Shown here: positions 1 to 10,460 of the stretch, piece after piece | How the letters are laid out: each line of letters starts with the position of its first letter | Numbering within the stretch: the first letter of the stretch is position 1 | From: Lagopus muta | Lineage: Eukaryota; Chordata; Aves; Galliformes; Phasianidae | Assembly: GCF_023343835.1 (NCBI RefSeq) | Contig: NC_064437.1 | Span: 4,850,001 to 4,914,000 of the forward strand | Direction: 5' to 3' | Length of the DNA stretch: 64,000 bases | Translations under genes and position numbers: made by a program | The notes under the pieces: generated by a model | What the model was told of the DNA's origin: nothing | The model's database searches: none | What the model saw: only the letters and a program-made list of their open reading frames with translations

Positions 1-1598
1 GCTGCCCACCGAGACGGGCCTGCGTTGTGCTGCTGCTCCTGGCTGCCATAGCAGCCATCGTGGGCCTGGCAATCGCACTGGGACTGCAGCTACGTGCACC
101 GGGTTGGTCCCCAAGAGTCATTATTAGCGCAGTGAAGGAGGCCTGTTGCTATGGGGGTTGTTCCCCATACCAGTGAACATGGCAGTGTCAGAAGATAGTA
201 TTTCTTGCTTTCCTTTCAGTGAACCGCCCCTGTGTAGCCACCCATAACTGGACAGGCTTCTTGTGCAATGACAGAGTGACCTGCATCCCAGCCAGCCAGG
301 TCTGTGATGGAACTGCCAACTGTAGAAATGGAGAGGATGAGCAGGAGAAACTCTGTGGTGAGCTGTTCTGTTATGATCCTCCCATACTGGTCTTCCTATT
401 GATCTCCAAAGATCTGCCTCACCTACGGGGCCATTCATGATGTACTTTGGTGCTGCCTGTCCCTGTTCCGACAGGTACATCTGTACCTGCAGGAGCTCAG
501 CCTCTGCCCTTGCAGGTGACCTGCCCCGCAGCCTGCCGGCATACCTGGTTTTCCACTGCGGTAACCCTGAGCACTGGGTCTATGCTGACCAGAGGTGTAA
601 TGGGATGAACGACTGCGGAGACTGCTCCGATGAGATGGGGAGCTGTAAGTCTGCCTTTGGGCTGTGCTTAGTGAAAGATCTGCTGATAGCTTGAAGAGGT
701 TTTGTGGGGTTGGTGCTCACTGGTGCTCCTGGAAAAGTCTGGAGGCTGGTGTTCTCTGAAACACAAAACAGAGACAAAACGCGTGGGCTTCTTCACATCT
801 GTGGCCAAAGGCTGGAGGCAGTTGAGAGGGGAGAGACTCCATGCTTCAAAAGGCTTTTCCAGTCTAAATGGCACTATGATTCTGTGGCTGTGATGCTTAA
901 GGCACATGGTGTAGTGGTGGGACTTATCAGGTTGACATGACTTGGTAATCTTTAAGGCCTTTTTCAACCTAAATGATTTTTTGATTATTTGTTCCCAGCC
1001 CCAAAAGTCATTCCATCTTTGTGACTTGCTGAGCACCAAGCAATTTCATCTCAATGTGGATCTGTAGGCAGCACCAATTATTCAAAACTGATCTTTGGTC
1101 AGGAGATAAGTTTGTCTGTAAGACTGAGGGGGACTGAGTGTGCACCTCTGTGATCTAAATCCAGCTCTGCTCAAACTCAAGTAGCAGGTTTGTTCCTAAA
1201 TCACCCCTGAGATTTTGAACTTGACAGCACCTTTCTCTAGGGTGGCTTGCTAAACAAACAAATCACAGCTGGTCATTGCTCCCAGGATGCCATCTCTGCC
1301 ACAGAGGTCATCGCAGTGTCTTTCTGGTCAATTCACAGACTCAGGGTCATCCCTGGTGGCTCCTCAGTAGCAGCTGTGGAGTTAAATGGTGTAAGGGAGG
1401 AGGTGCCTGTGAGTGCAGCAGCATTTTTCTTCCTGGTTTCTTGTCCCCACAGTGGCTGCCTGCCCTCCCTGCGGCCCAGCGTGGTGGAGCTGCAGCCCTG
1501 TTCACTATGAGTACTGCTCCTGTGTGCCCAGGGCACTGTGCCGCGATGGTGTGCAGCACTGTGTGAGCTGGTCGGATGAGTACCTCTGCAGGCCGTGA
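1..1598 (+). CDS. LDLRAD1: LDLRAD1, 3' part (LDL receptor class A domain-containing protein 1)
   Basis: The gene is partial because its 5' end lies left of the window. Exons seen: 1-102, 220-357, 516-644 and 1453-1598 (stop TGA 1596-1598), joined by GT-AG introns; each junction splits a codon after its first base. The frame begins with TGC at 3-5. The first exon encodes a short basic stretch followed by a hydrophobic segment rich in Leu, Ala and Ile (about residues 8-28 of the visible part), the single type II-like transmembrane helix. Exon 2 is a complete six-cysteine LDL-A module with an NGEDE acidic calcium-binding motif. Exon 3 is a shorter module with only four cysteines, ending CGDCSDE. 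Exon 4 is a cysteine-rich third module ending WSDEYLCRP. This order matches human LDLRAD1, whose function is poorly known. Synteny with LRRC42 supports the name. The visible part is 171 codons including the stop. I am confident in the family and symbol. Confidence 0.9.
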
Positions 1599-2217
1599 GG
1601 TCTGGGCACCAAGAAGTGTTTGACATGGCGAGGTGCTTCCTGCACTGTCACTTCCTGCTGTGCCACCACCCTGGAAATTCTGGCACAAGCAGGCCCAGGT
1701 GAGCAGCTGCAAAAGGCCTGCAGCAGAGATGGGTGCTGTGCTGCTGGCATCCCGGTGCTGCAGGCCGGGCATCAGCTGTGGGACACCTCCGTGGGTTCTC
1801 CTGAGCACCTCTTGGGGCTCTGAGGGTGCAGAGTGGCAGCTTGGTGCTTAATGAGCAGCTGTTGGACTGAGATGTGTTGTAGAGCAGTTAGAAAGTGAAA
1901 AAGGAGGGAAACGAAGTCTGTTGCATCCTTGGAGCTGCGAGCAGAGGAAAACCAAGAGCTGCTGCCAGGCCATGGGATGACATGGGATCTGCTCAGTTTG
2001 CTCCTCTGCCAGTGCCGCAGGACCAGCCAGCTGCCTTCACAGCACCCACGAGATGTAGGTACAGATGTGTCATTGAAATGTAAGAAAGCTGTGGTCTTTC
2101 TCTCTTCTTTTGAAAACCTTGCCTGTGTCTGAAACATCAATCCCAGATCTAGTGTTCCAGGCCCCAAAAAACCACTGGGCACTATTCTTCCTGCATGCCA
2201 GCTCATAGATCTTCAAA

Positions 2218-2223
2218 AATAAA
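2218..2223 (+). terminator. LDLRAD1: Poly(A) signal AATAAA, probable LDLRAD1 3' end
   Basis: This is a canonical AATAAA hexamer on the + strand about 620 bases after the LDLRAD1 stop codon, with a T-rich stretch downstream. It is the first good signal after the stop. The assignment is by position only. Confidence 0.5.
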
Positions 2224-4134
2224 CCCTGGTTCACTCATTTCTTCTCTGTCCTGTGATCTGTAACTCGGCATCTCTCCATGACTTGTATAAATAGTGAATG
2301 TTTGTTCTAATTTGTAGCTGGGATACAGCCATAGCTCTGAAAGATCCTTTAAAAATAGCTGCACTGTGTTCTGACTCATGCTTTTACCTAGAATGAAACG
2401 GCAGAACTCAGCACAATGGTACTGTGGAGATGTTTAGAGCCATGTTTAATAACCTGTCCGTTTCCATGCCACGTAGGACGGCTGGCTTGCTTTCTCTGTG
2501 TTGGTACAACATCACTGCAGTGTGCTCAGCGCTGCAGCTCAAAGAGTGGTTGGAAGTATCTTAGGTAAATGTTTCTCACATTCAGGCTACCACCCTGTCA
2601 AAAAAAACAAAAGAGCTGCACATTTTTGCTAGAAAAATCACTGGCATCTAACATTGCAACGAGGCTGATTCGGGGTTGGTAAATCCTGGCTTCTTGTAGT
2701 CACTGTGGTTGGGAGGAGGATGCTGGTCAGGCTGGCCCACGTGGCGCTGCTGGATTCCCCAGTGCATGTTTGTCAGTTGGTGCAGCAGCTCCCCTCTTCG
2801 GTGGTGGATTTGTGCCTTAGAGCTCTAAAGTGAGATGTTGAGGACGGCAGTAAGCGTGCTTGAGTCATTCTTGGATAAAATGTGCACAAGGGTGTGTTGA
2901 AAAGGGGAAGTCTGCCAGTCAGCACACAGAGCTAAGGAAAGGGCTAATTTTATCAGGGATGGAGAACACAAGCACAGTGCTTTAAAACACCTCTTTTGAA
3001 AAGTGAGGCTATACTGTATTGTTTTCCTGATGCTCCTGTGACCTGGCAGGGTCTCCATGCCAAGTCACAACGTGCCTGTTTGGTGTGTCAGAGCCCCAGC
3101 TCCCAGCTGCTTGACTGAGGTGAGGCGGTGCACACAGTTCTGTGAGGTGAGCATCTCTTCATGGTCACATTAGCAGATGGTAATTGTGGAGGGTCTAGCA
3201 AAGCAAAAATAATCCGTGCTGGCTGATGCACCAAACTGCAGCTGCAGGAGCAGCGCTGGGCCTGAGCATCACAGCCTGTCAAGCTGTTTTGCTAAGTCAC
3301 TGTTTGTGCTGTTACTTGCCTCAGATGAGGGCTGATGTCTTCAGTGGACGCTATAAATAGTTGTGAGTTTCTGGGAAAAAATGTAGGGCCTGAATGTAAG
3401 TATGCTTGTTTGTTTGCAGTCCTTTTTTGAAGAAACTTCAGCACTAAAGGAGCAAAGTGAGAAAGGCTCTTCTCTCATCTCTCTGCACTCTAGAGGCAAA
3501 GTTCCCTTTCTTTGCATCTTTGCCATTTCCAGTGATGCACTGCTTTTGTTGTCACTTACTCTGATAAAGGCTGTCTAACAGATCCTCTAACTAAGCACCA
3601 GTAGAGGAAACCTGTTAAGTTCTCAGCCTTAAAGGACACAAAGAAGCTCTCAGGCTCAGTTCACAGCCACTGTGTACTTTACTCAGTTTTGATTTGATTC
3701 CTGTGTGTTTCTGTGACAAACCTGTAGCGTTACAGCTCTACAGCTCTACTCCTGGCTTTGTGCACACTAATGCAAAATGATTCTGAGGATTAAAAGGAGG
3801 GATACAGGGGACTTCTGTTTGGATTTCTGCAGTAACTACATAACCAAGGGGGGCTACTGTCTCTGCTTTGTTCCCTCCCCTGCGGCCTGTGCTTATCCTG
3901 TTTGCTTCCTCCCTTTGTCAGAGCTGTCAAGCACAGCTTCATGCTTACAGGCTGAGCTTTCTGTACTACCAGCACTATTAAAGGCCCGCTGCACTAAACA
4001 TGCATAGTGCACCTTTATTTCAGCTAGGTTGATTGGTCTTCTGCCCCTAAGGTAACAAGAGGAGTGAAGGAATTGGAGCAGCATTTTGTGAACGTCTGTG
4101 TCAGAAAAAATGAGTTAAGGATGACACTAAAAAC
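2224..4134. other. Intergenic gap between convergent LDLRAD1 and LRRC42
   Basis: About 1.9 kb between the two 3' ends. I see only short open frames without splice context or recognisable protein similarity, and no clear interspersed repeat. Confidence 0.6.
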
Positions 4135-4140
4135 TTTATT
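4135..4140 (-). terminator. LRRC42: Poly(A) signal AATAAA for LRRC42
   Basis: TTTATT on the + strand reads AATAAA on the - strand, about 210 bases downstream of the LRRC42 stop codon at 4349-4351. It is well placed for a compact avian 3' UTR. Confidence 0.65.
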
Positions 4141-4348
4141 TGAAAAAAATTATGTATTGAAAATATACAGTAGAATCACCATTCTCTTCATTGACCCTGC
4201 CCCTTCCTCCCCAAGCATAGGTTAACCCACAAACCTATCACAACAACCAGATGTAACAATACTGCTCTCCTTTGTTACTGCCTTTGGATGCATCTAAACT
4301 CTGTCACCAGCAAGAAAACAACAAACAAAAGACCCTGTTCTTTCTGAC

Positions 4349-7300
4349 TCAGTAGGTATTTAACAAATCCCAGTCCTCCACTGTGAGGCACAGATGCTTC
4401 TGTTTAGAAGTCCTTTCTCTCTCTTGTTCTGCCAAAGCTCTCTTTTTATTGTTCTTTAATTCATGGCTGCCTTCAACATCCTTTTTCAAAGGTAAATAGC
4501 AATTTTGAACGTCTTCCTTATAAAACTGTAAGTTTCCAGATACTTTTGTTTCTGCTTCCACCAACTTACGTTTGACCACTTCCTCTATTCTGTGTGTCTT
4601 GCCATCTAGAGAGGGGGAAAATAAAAGTTTAGATTTAGGGAAAATTAGGATTATGCTGTAAAATACACACTTATGTTGCAAATTATTCTGGCTAAGCCAA
4701 CCTGGAATACTGACTGCTCATAGACAACGATTAAATGATGTGGTCTCTATGCAGTTACGTACAGAAGCGCTGAGCTGCTGTTCTGGAACTCAAGTCTTCT
4801 TGTGGCTTCGTGGCCTCCATAACTGCCTGCTCCCACTGCAGAACTGTCTGAAATAAGATTTGAAGGAGTCGCTGTAATGTTCACAGAAATATCACCAAGA
4901 ACTGCTCTATTCCTTGCAATATTCTACTCAGTGATTTAATATCCCACAGGTATTAAGTTAGGACAATTTCCATGGAGTAAGATAGATTTAAAGCTCCATA
5001 CCTGTTCTGCCCATCCCTCTGTTTTGCAGTTACTATGATCAAATTCTTTCAGAGGCACTTTTGATTGAACTAAGCCCATCTGCGTTTGGATCCGCTTAAC
5101 AACAGCATTCACATCCTAGTGAATGAGGAAATAAAGCAGTCAGAGGGGGGGAGCATTTGATTGCACCTGTCCAATAAATTAAGCTCTCTCACCTTGAGGC
5201 CTGTCCCAGAAATGTCCAAACAGTTCAACTTCTTGAAACAAAGAAGGTATCCAATTCCCACATCTGTGATTCTAGGGTTACCTGTAAGGTTAGTTAGTTA
5301 AGTTGCAGTATGTGGAGAGTTATGGTCAGAACACCAAGAAGCTACTTGTTCAAAAACTAATATTTGAGCATTCTTGGCTTTTTTTTCTTGTTGTTTGGAA
5401 ACTGAGTCAAATCCAGTATTTCTCCTCTAATAATGAAAAGACAGGTTCTACAATACTACTTCACATGCTTAAAGATATTGATGTTAAGTGGCAAATGGCT
5501 GTACTTAGAGGTATGACCTCACGTGGAATGTTACTGCTGAAACCTGGGGTTGGGCACTTGGCCTGTGGGAATTGCTAAATTATATGTATTCCATCAATGC
5601 TAAGTAGGAATTCTTCACCAAATAGGACATGTTTTGCTACTACTACCACACCACAAAGCACTTACAGGACACGTCTAACACCAGAAGGTTCTGAAGTCCC
5701 TTTTTCAGTACTCGTACTGGTGCCGTCATTCTGCGAAGGCCCGCGTCTGACAGAGCGTTGTCTTTCAGGAGGAGTTGTTTCACACTGAGAGAAGTACAAT
5801 AAATACAGTTTATAGTCATGTTGTTTAGACAGTTTCACCAATTGTTTTAAAGTCTATGTGGAAAGCTCTTCAGTAGATGATCAAAACTTAGTAATAATTA
5901 AAATAGTAAGAAAGAAGCTTGCATTGGTGGGGGAAACAAATATTGCCGTATTCCTTCTGCTAGCTCAATAGAAGCACTTGACCAGTTACTCCCAGAGCTC
6001 CAGCAACAAGCCAGCCCTACAGCATGAGTATTTACTACTAGAGACAAGAAGGTCGTTTGTTAATTGGAGTTATTTAAATTAGGGCTGTCAATCTCCACTC
6101 GAGACTGTGAAAAGAAAAGTGCTTGGAGAAATGGGAGAGGACAGGTTTGTTAAGGGAGATGGTCATGATGTTTAAGTGAACAATGTGGTATTACCACAGA
6201 TCAACTCAGGGAAAACCACAGCCTTAGAACGTTCTTCAGAGCACTTCAAGACAAAACCTTGCCTCTAAATACACTGAAGTTTTTACACTAATACAATATC
6301 CTTCATCAGTGGCTTTTCTGCCTTCTGATTTCCCAAGTCTTCTACTTTCTAATCTTTACAAAATAAGTTCTGCAATACTGTTTGATACTAAACTGTCAAT
6401 TAATGAAATATTAGGCTTAGTGCTTGCAGGAATCTCCATCTGGCACACTGGTTAAAAATTTGGCTGATTAAAGTTCTCCCTTTAAAGAAGGAAATAACTG
6501 TGTGAAGCTGTCCCAAATGCACAAGGTACACTTATTTTAGCTGACAACTGAAATTTACAAGAAGTTGATTTAAACTTGAGCAGTCAGTTAACTTGCACAT
6601 TGGTAGGACCTCTGAGATTCAGTGTCCCCTTTGCATCATGTGCTTTGTGTGCATTAAATTCTGTATTTTGTTTACCTCACGTGCAGGTTTTATCAACAAC
6701 CCAAATCTTCAGACTTAAATGCTGCTGCCTGTGAAACTTTCCTGTAGAGTCACAGCCCGATGCTTGGCACTGTTTAGTAGTAGCAAAAGCAAACGTCATT
6801 TCTTGATACATGTCAAGCAATTAGTACCTGGACAGAGCCTCTTTAGTGAGGTGTTCCAAAAGTTCATGTTCATCTCCAAGTTTACAACAGGAAAGATCCA
6901 AACATGTCAGCTCCCGGAAAGACTTGATTTCTTCCAGCTTTTCAGAGATAACCAGGTATCTGTAAGAACAAAAAAGCTATCACTGTTGAGGAACAACAAG
7001 GGCCCTGTGTTCTCAAATGCAAGCACAATGCACTTATTTCTCATGCATCTGTGTAGAAGTTGACAGAAGTTAGTCAGCTGCTAAAACCACCTTTGAACAC
7101 TGCATTCTGCTTACAACACACTTGAGCTCCCAGCCTTCTCCTTCAACTAAAGCACTTTCTTTGACAGAGTACCAGACTAACGATTAAGACTTCAACTTGT
7201 AAGCATCGTTATTAGAGGCTTATTTACAGATCATTACCATATAATTTCAGGATAACATAGATTACCTTAAATCAACTTCACAAACTGCTCTTCCTTAGCA

Positions 7301-9783
7301 TCCAGAAAGTGTGTAGACAAACCAACAGGTATAAAATCTGTTCCAGATGCATCAGAATGGCTTGCCAAATGATAGAAATGCTATTTTTTTCATACACAAA
7401 GTACTTCACTAAAGAAGTAGAGCAGTTCACTAGCTGGACTCCATCGTGACACCCACAGGGCTGCCTCCAACCAGAGTTGTGGCTACACCCCAGGCAGCAC
7501 TTACACAGTGAGTTTTGGTTTTTTTTAGCTGTGTTGGTTCCCTGATGTGATTCACTCTGCAGCCACGCAAGCATCTGCGCTGGAACTATTCAGCAGATTT
7601 AGAGATGGGAATGCACTGAAGAATGGCATGCACGAATACATAGTAATATGAGTTACCCCATCTCTCCTGCATTTATGGCAAGATAATCCCTCAATTCATT
7701 AATATCTCCTGTATTTACCTCATAGTCCCCGTGTCAAGGCAATCCCTGAGGATAACATTTTGAGTGGTGAAATTAGGGGTGCTAACTATGATCCCTGAAA
7801 CCTTTTTGCCCATGCAAGTAAGAGCATTTTCTCTGTGCTGGTATCCATGGTAGAGCACTCCACCAAATCCCTTTGCCACACAACTCAGCTAGGTGGGAGG
7901 CAGCACGTGCAGTTAGAATGCAAGACAGTTCTTGATAGGTAATACAAGCTCAGAGGGCTTACTAAGAGTGGGCTCTTAGAAATAAGACTCATAAAAAATG
8001 TCTTAGTGTCTTACTTTCTGGATTTCAAGGATTTTATATTTAACTGATCTTTTTGTAATGGTAAAATATGCCAGAGGTAATTCCATTTCTGAATGAAGCT
8101 CGTAAAAAGTACCTGCACTAAAAATAAAGAGGGAGTTCGTTGAAGGGATAAAACAAGGTAATTGACCTCTGCTCAAACTTTCCTGCTGTGCTTAAAGCAC
8201 CCTTGGCACTTCAGATAAATGTGCCTGTCCTTTGATTTTAAACTGAATAAACCACCCTTTTTTAAAATGCAAAGATGGAAGGCAGACTCATTATATCACT
8301 ATCCAAGACTTCAGTAGGAGCAAAGCTATAAAAGCATGTCCAGTTTTAAGCTTCTTGAGACACTCTAGTAGTAAAAGAAACTGGGGACATTGACAAGGTG
8401 GAAAAAACGGTACTGTATTCTAATCAGAACACCATTAAAGTATGTTGAGTATGGGGACAGAATCACAGTTATCACTAAGGTAAAGCCTGCCCGACTACAA
8501 AGGCTGTACCTCACTACAAAATTGCATCTTCTGCTGAAAATGAAATGAGCTAGAAAATGAAACAGGATTGGAGAGGATCCAGGAGGGCCACAAAGATGAT
8601 CAGGGGACTGGAGCACCTCCACTACAAAGCCAGGCTGAGGGAGCTGGGCTTGTTCAGCATGGAGAAAAGAAGGCTGCGGGTGACCTCACTGCAGCCTGCA
8701 GTACCTAAAGGGAGCCTACAGACAGGAGGGGAATCAACTCTTTGAAAGGGTTGATAACTGCAGGATGAGGGGAAATGGTTTTAAGTTGAGAAAGGGAAGA
8801 TTTAGGTTGGATGTCAGGGAAAGTTCTTCACAGAGAGAGTGGTGAGGTGCTGACAGCTGCCCAGAGAGGTTGTGGATGCCCCATCCCTGGAGGTGTTCAA
8901 GGCCAGGTTGGATGGGGCCTGGGCAGCCTGGTCTGATATCAAATGGGGAGGTTGGTGGCCCTGCCTGTGGCAGGGGGGTTGGAGACTGATGATGCTTGAG
9001 TTCCCTTCCAACCCTGGCCATTCTGTGGCCATTCTGTGATTCTGTGTGAATAAACCCAGATGGTCTGCAAAGGTGTGTGCAGTCACATAACTATGAAATG
9101 CTCATAAGCAGCAGCTACAGAAACATCCCATGAAGTATCTAAGGAGGCACTTGAAAGGAATGGTACAAAAGGAAGCAAGCAGTGTTAGACAAAGCGAGGC
9201 TCAAAATTAGGTGGCACCATGTGGCCCTGGAGAATAAATTTGTGGTTGAGAGAAAATAAGAGAACTTGAAGCACGCCAGCAAAAAGCTCAGCAGATGCTG
9301 ATGCGTCACGGAATGCACGTACCTGTTCCGCAAACACAGGGAGCACAGCACCAAGCTGCCGTACGCTTCAGTGAACTTCTGCAGAGCTCGCAGTCCCGTC
9401 ACAGGCTCTGTGAACTTCTGCCTTGCTTCTGCGGCTGAAAAGAGCTTTTCAGCAATCTGCTCTGGGAAACCGACCAGCGAGTCGACGTGGTCAACGTTGT
9501 CGGAGATGTAGCCCAGCACCAGGCTGAAGAGGGACTTGGCCGAGTAGCGGAGGTTGCCCTCCTTGGTGTACGTGAAGATGAAGTGATCGGTCCTCGGCCT
9601 CCTCGCCCTGTCGTCCTCCCCGTTCAGACACAGCTCCACAGAGAACCCCCCGGAGAACAGCCTGAGAGGCCGCGCGTTCCGGACGCCGCCCGCAGCCGGG
9701 CTCACCACGTGCAGCTGCCCACGTTCACGCACGTAGATCGGCCCGGCATCCGCGTGGCTTTCCGAGCGGAGCCAGTACGACAT
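4349..9783 (-). CDS. LRRC42: LRRC42, leucine-rich repeat-containing protein 42
   Basis: The seven coding exons on the - strand, in transcript order, are 9783-9323, 6959-6828, 5784-5666, 5281-5193, 5115-5002, 4847-4763 and 4605-4349, totalling 1257 bases (418 aa plus stop). The start ATG (9781-9783) begins MSYWLRSE, and the coding exon opens at acceptor position 9798, so exon 1 is non-coding; a good donor (CAG|gtgggc) for it lies at 10089/10088 in the CpG island. Exon 2 carries the long N-terminal region with the motif [20 protein letters not shown]. Exons 3-5 encode the leucine-rich repeats ([28 protein letters not shown]). Exon 6 is the conserved [20 protein letters not shown] segment. The last exon is lysine/glutamate rich and ends [10 protein letters not shown], matching the human C-terminus. 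Human LRRC42 is of similar length (428 aa); its molecular role is not established. The second intron holds a CR1 LINE. Confidence 0.95.
8555..9048 (+). mobile_element. CR1 LINE 3' fragment in LRRC42 intron 2
   Basis: About 490 bases of CR1 non-LTR retrotransposon 3' end in sense orientation. Recognisable landmarks are the GGAGGGCCACAAAGATGAT start, GGGAGCTGGGCTTGTTCAGC, GGTTGTGGATGCCCCATCCC and CCCTTCCAACCCTGGCCATT, closing with ATTCTGTG repeats typical of CR1 tails. It is 5'-truncated and close to the consensus I remember, so probably a younger CR1 subfamily than the other copies in the window. It lies antisense to LRRC42. Confidence 0.92.
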
Positions 9784-10460
9784 TCCCCTCGTACCGTTCT
9801 GCAAAAAAGAAGCCGGAGGTGGGCAAAGCGCTGCCGGGGAGGCTCGGGAAAGGCCTCGCGGCGATCCCGGGAGCCCCGAGTGCGAGCAGGTGCGGGGCCC
9901 GGCCGCCACCGGGAACGGCGGGGAGCAAAGGGGGGGGGGGAGGGGGGGGGGAGAAGGGAGGCAGGGCCGAGCGGGAGGCAGCCGGAGGCTGCGGGAGGAG
10001 CGCCGGGGGCTCCGCTCCGCGCCGTGCCCGGAGGCTGCCGAGTGGCACGGGGGGCGATCGCTTCCCGCGGATCCCGACCCCCGCCCACCTGCCCCGCGGG
10101 GCCGCCCTGACGCGCCGTCACCCGCCCGTGCCGCGCCGCCCGTTCCCGCCGCCCATCCCGCGGCGCCGGCGGCTGCGGGCGAGGCGGGGCCGCGCCGGGG
10201 GCGGGGAGCGGGGAGCGGGAGGCGGGGCCGCGCCGTGGCACTGTGCCGGCGGCTCCGCGCGGGGCCCTGCCCTCGGGTTTCCCTTCTGTTTCTCCGCTCC
10301 CTGGCGAGGATGCGGGCCGCCGACTGGTGCCTGAGCGCGGCGGGCGCTGCCCTCGTCATGGCCACCTCCAGCGACCCGCGGCACCCGGCCGGAAACGTGG
10401 CGGACGGGTGAGGGCTGCGGGCTGCGGCCGGCCGGGCCCCTGCGGGCGCGGAGAGCCGCA
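9560..10460. promoter_or_regulatory. CpG-island divergent promoter of LRRC42 and HSPB11
   Basis: This very GC- and CpG-rich segment lies between the LRRC42 start (9783, -) and the HSPB11 start (10310, +), 527 bases apart. It contains GC boxes and near-continuous G tracts at 9930-9951, plus G-rich tracts around 10195-10225. The LRRC42 non-coding first exon and the HSPB11 5' UTR must both start here. No TATA box is seen, as expected for a CpG-island promoter. The edges are approximate. Confidence 0.8.

Noticed and set aside
9487-10411. Several Arg/Gly/Pro-rich open frames on both strands
   Set aside because: Shadow frames of a CpG island lacking stops because of GC content. Only the HSPB11 first exon within it is supported.
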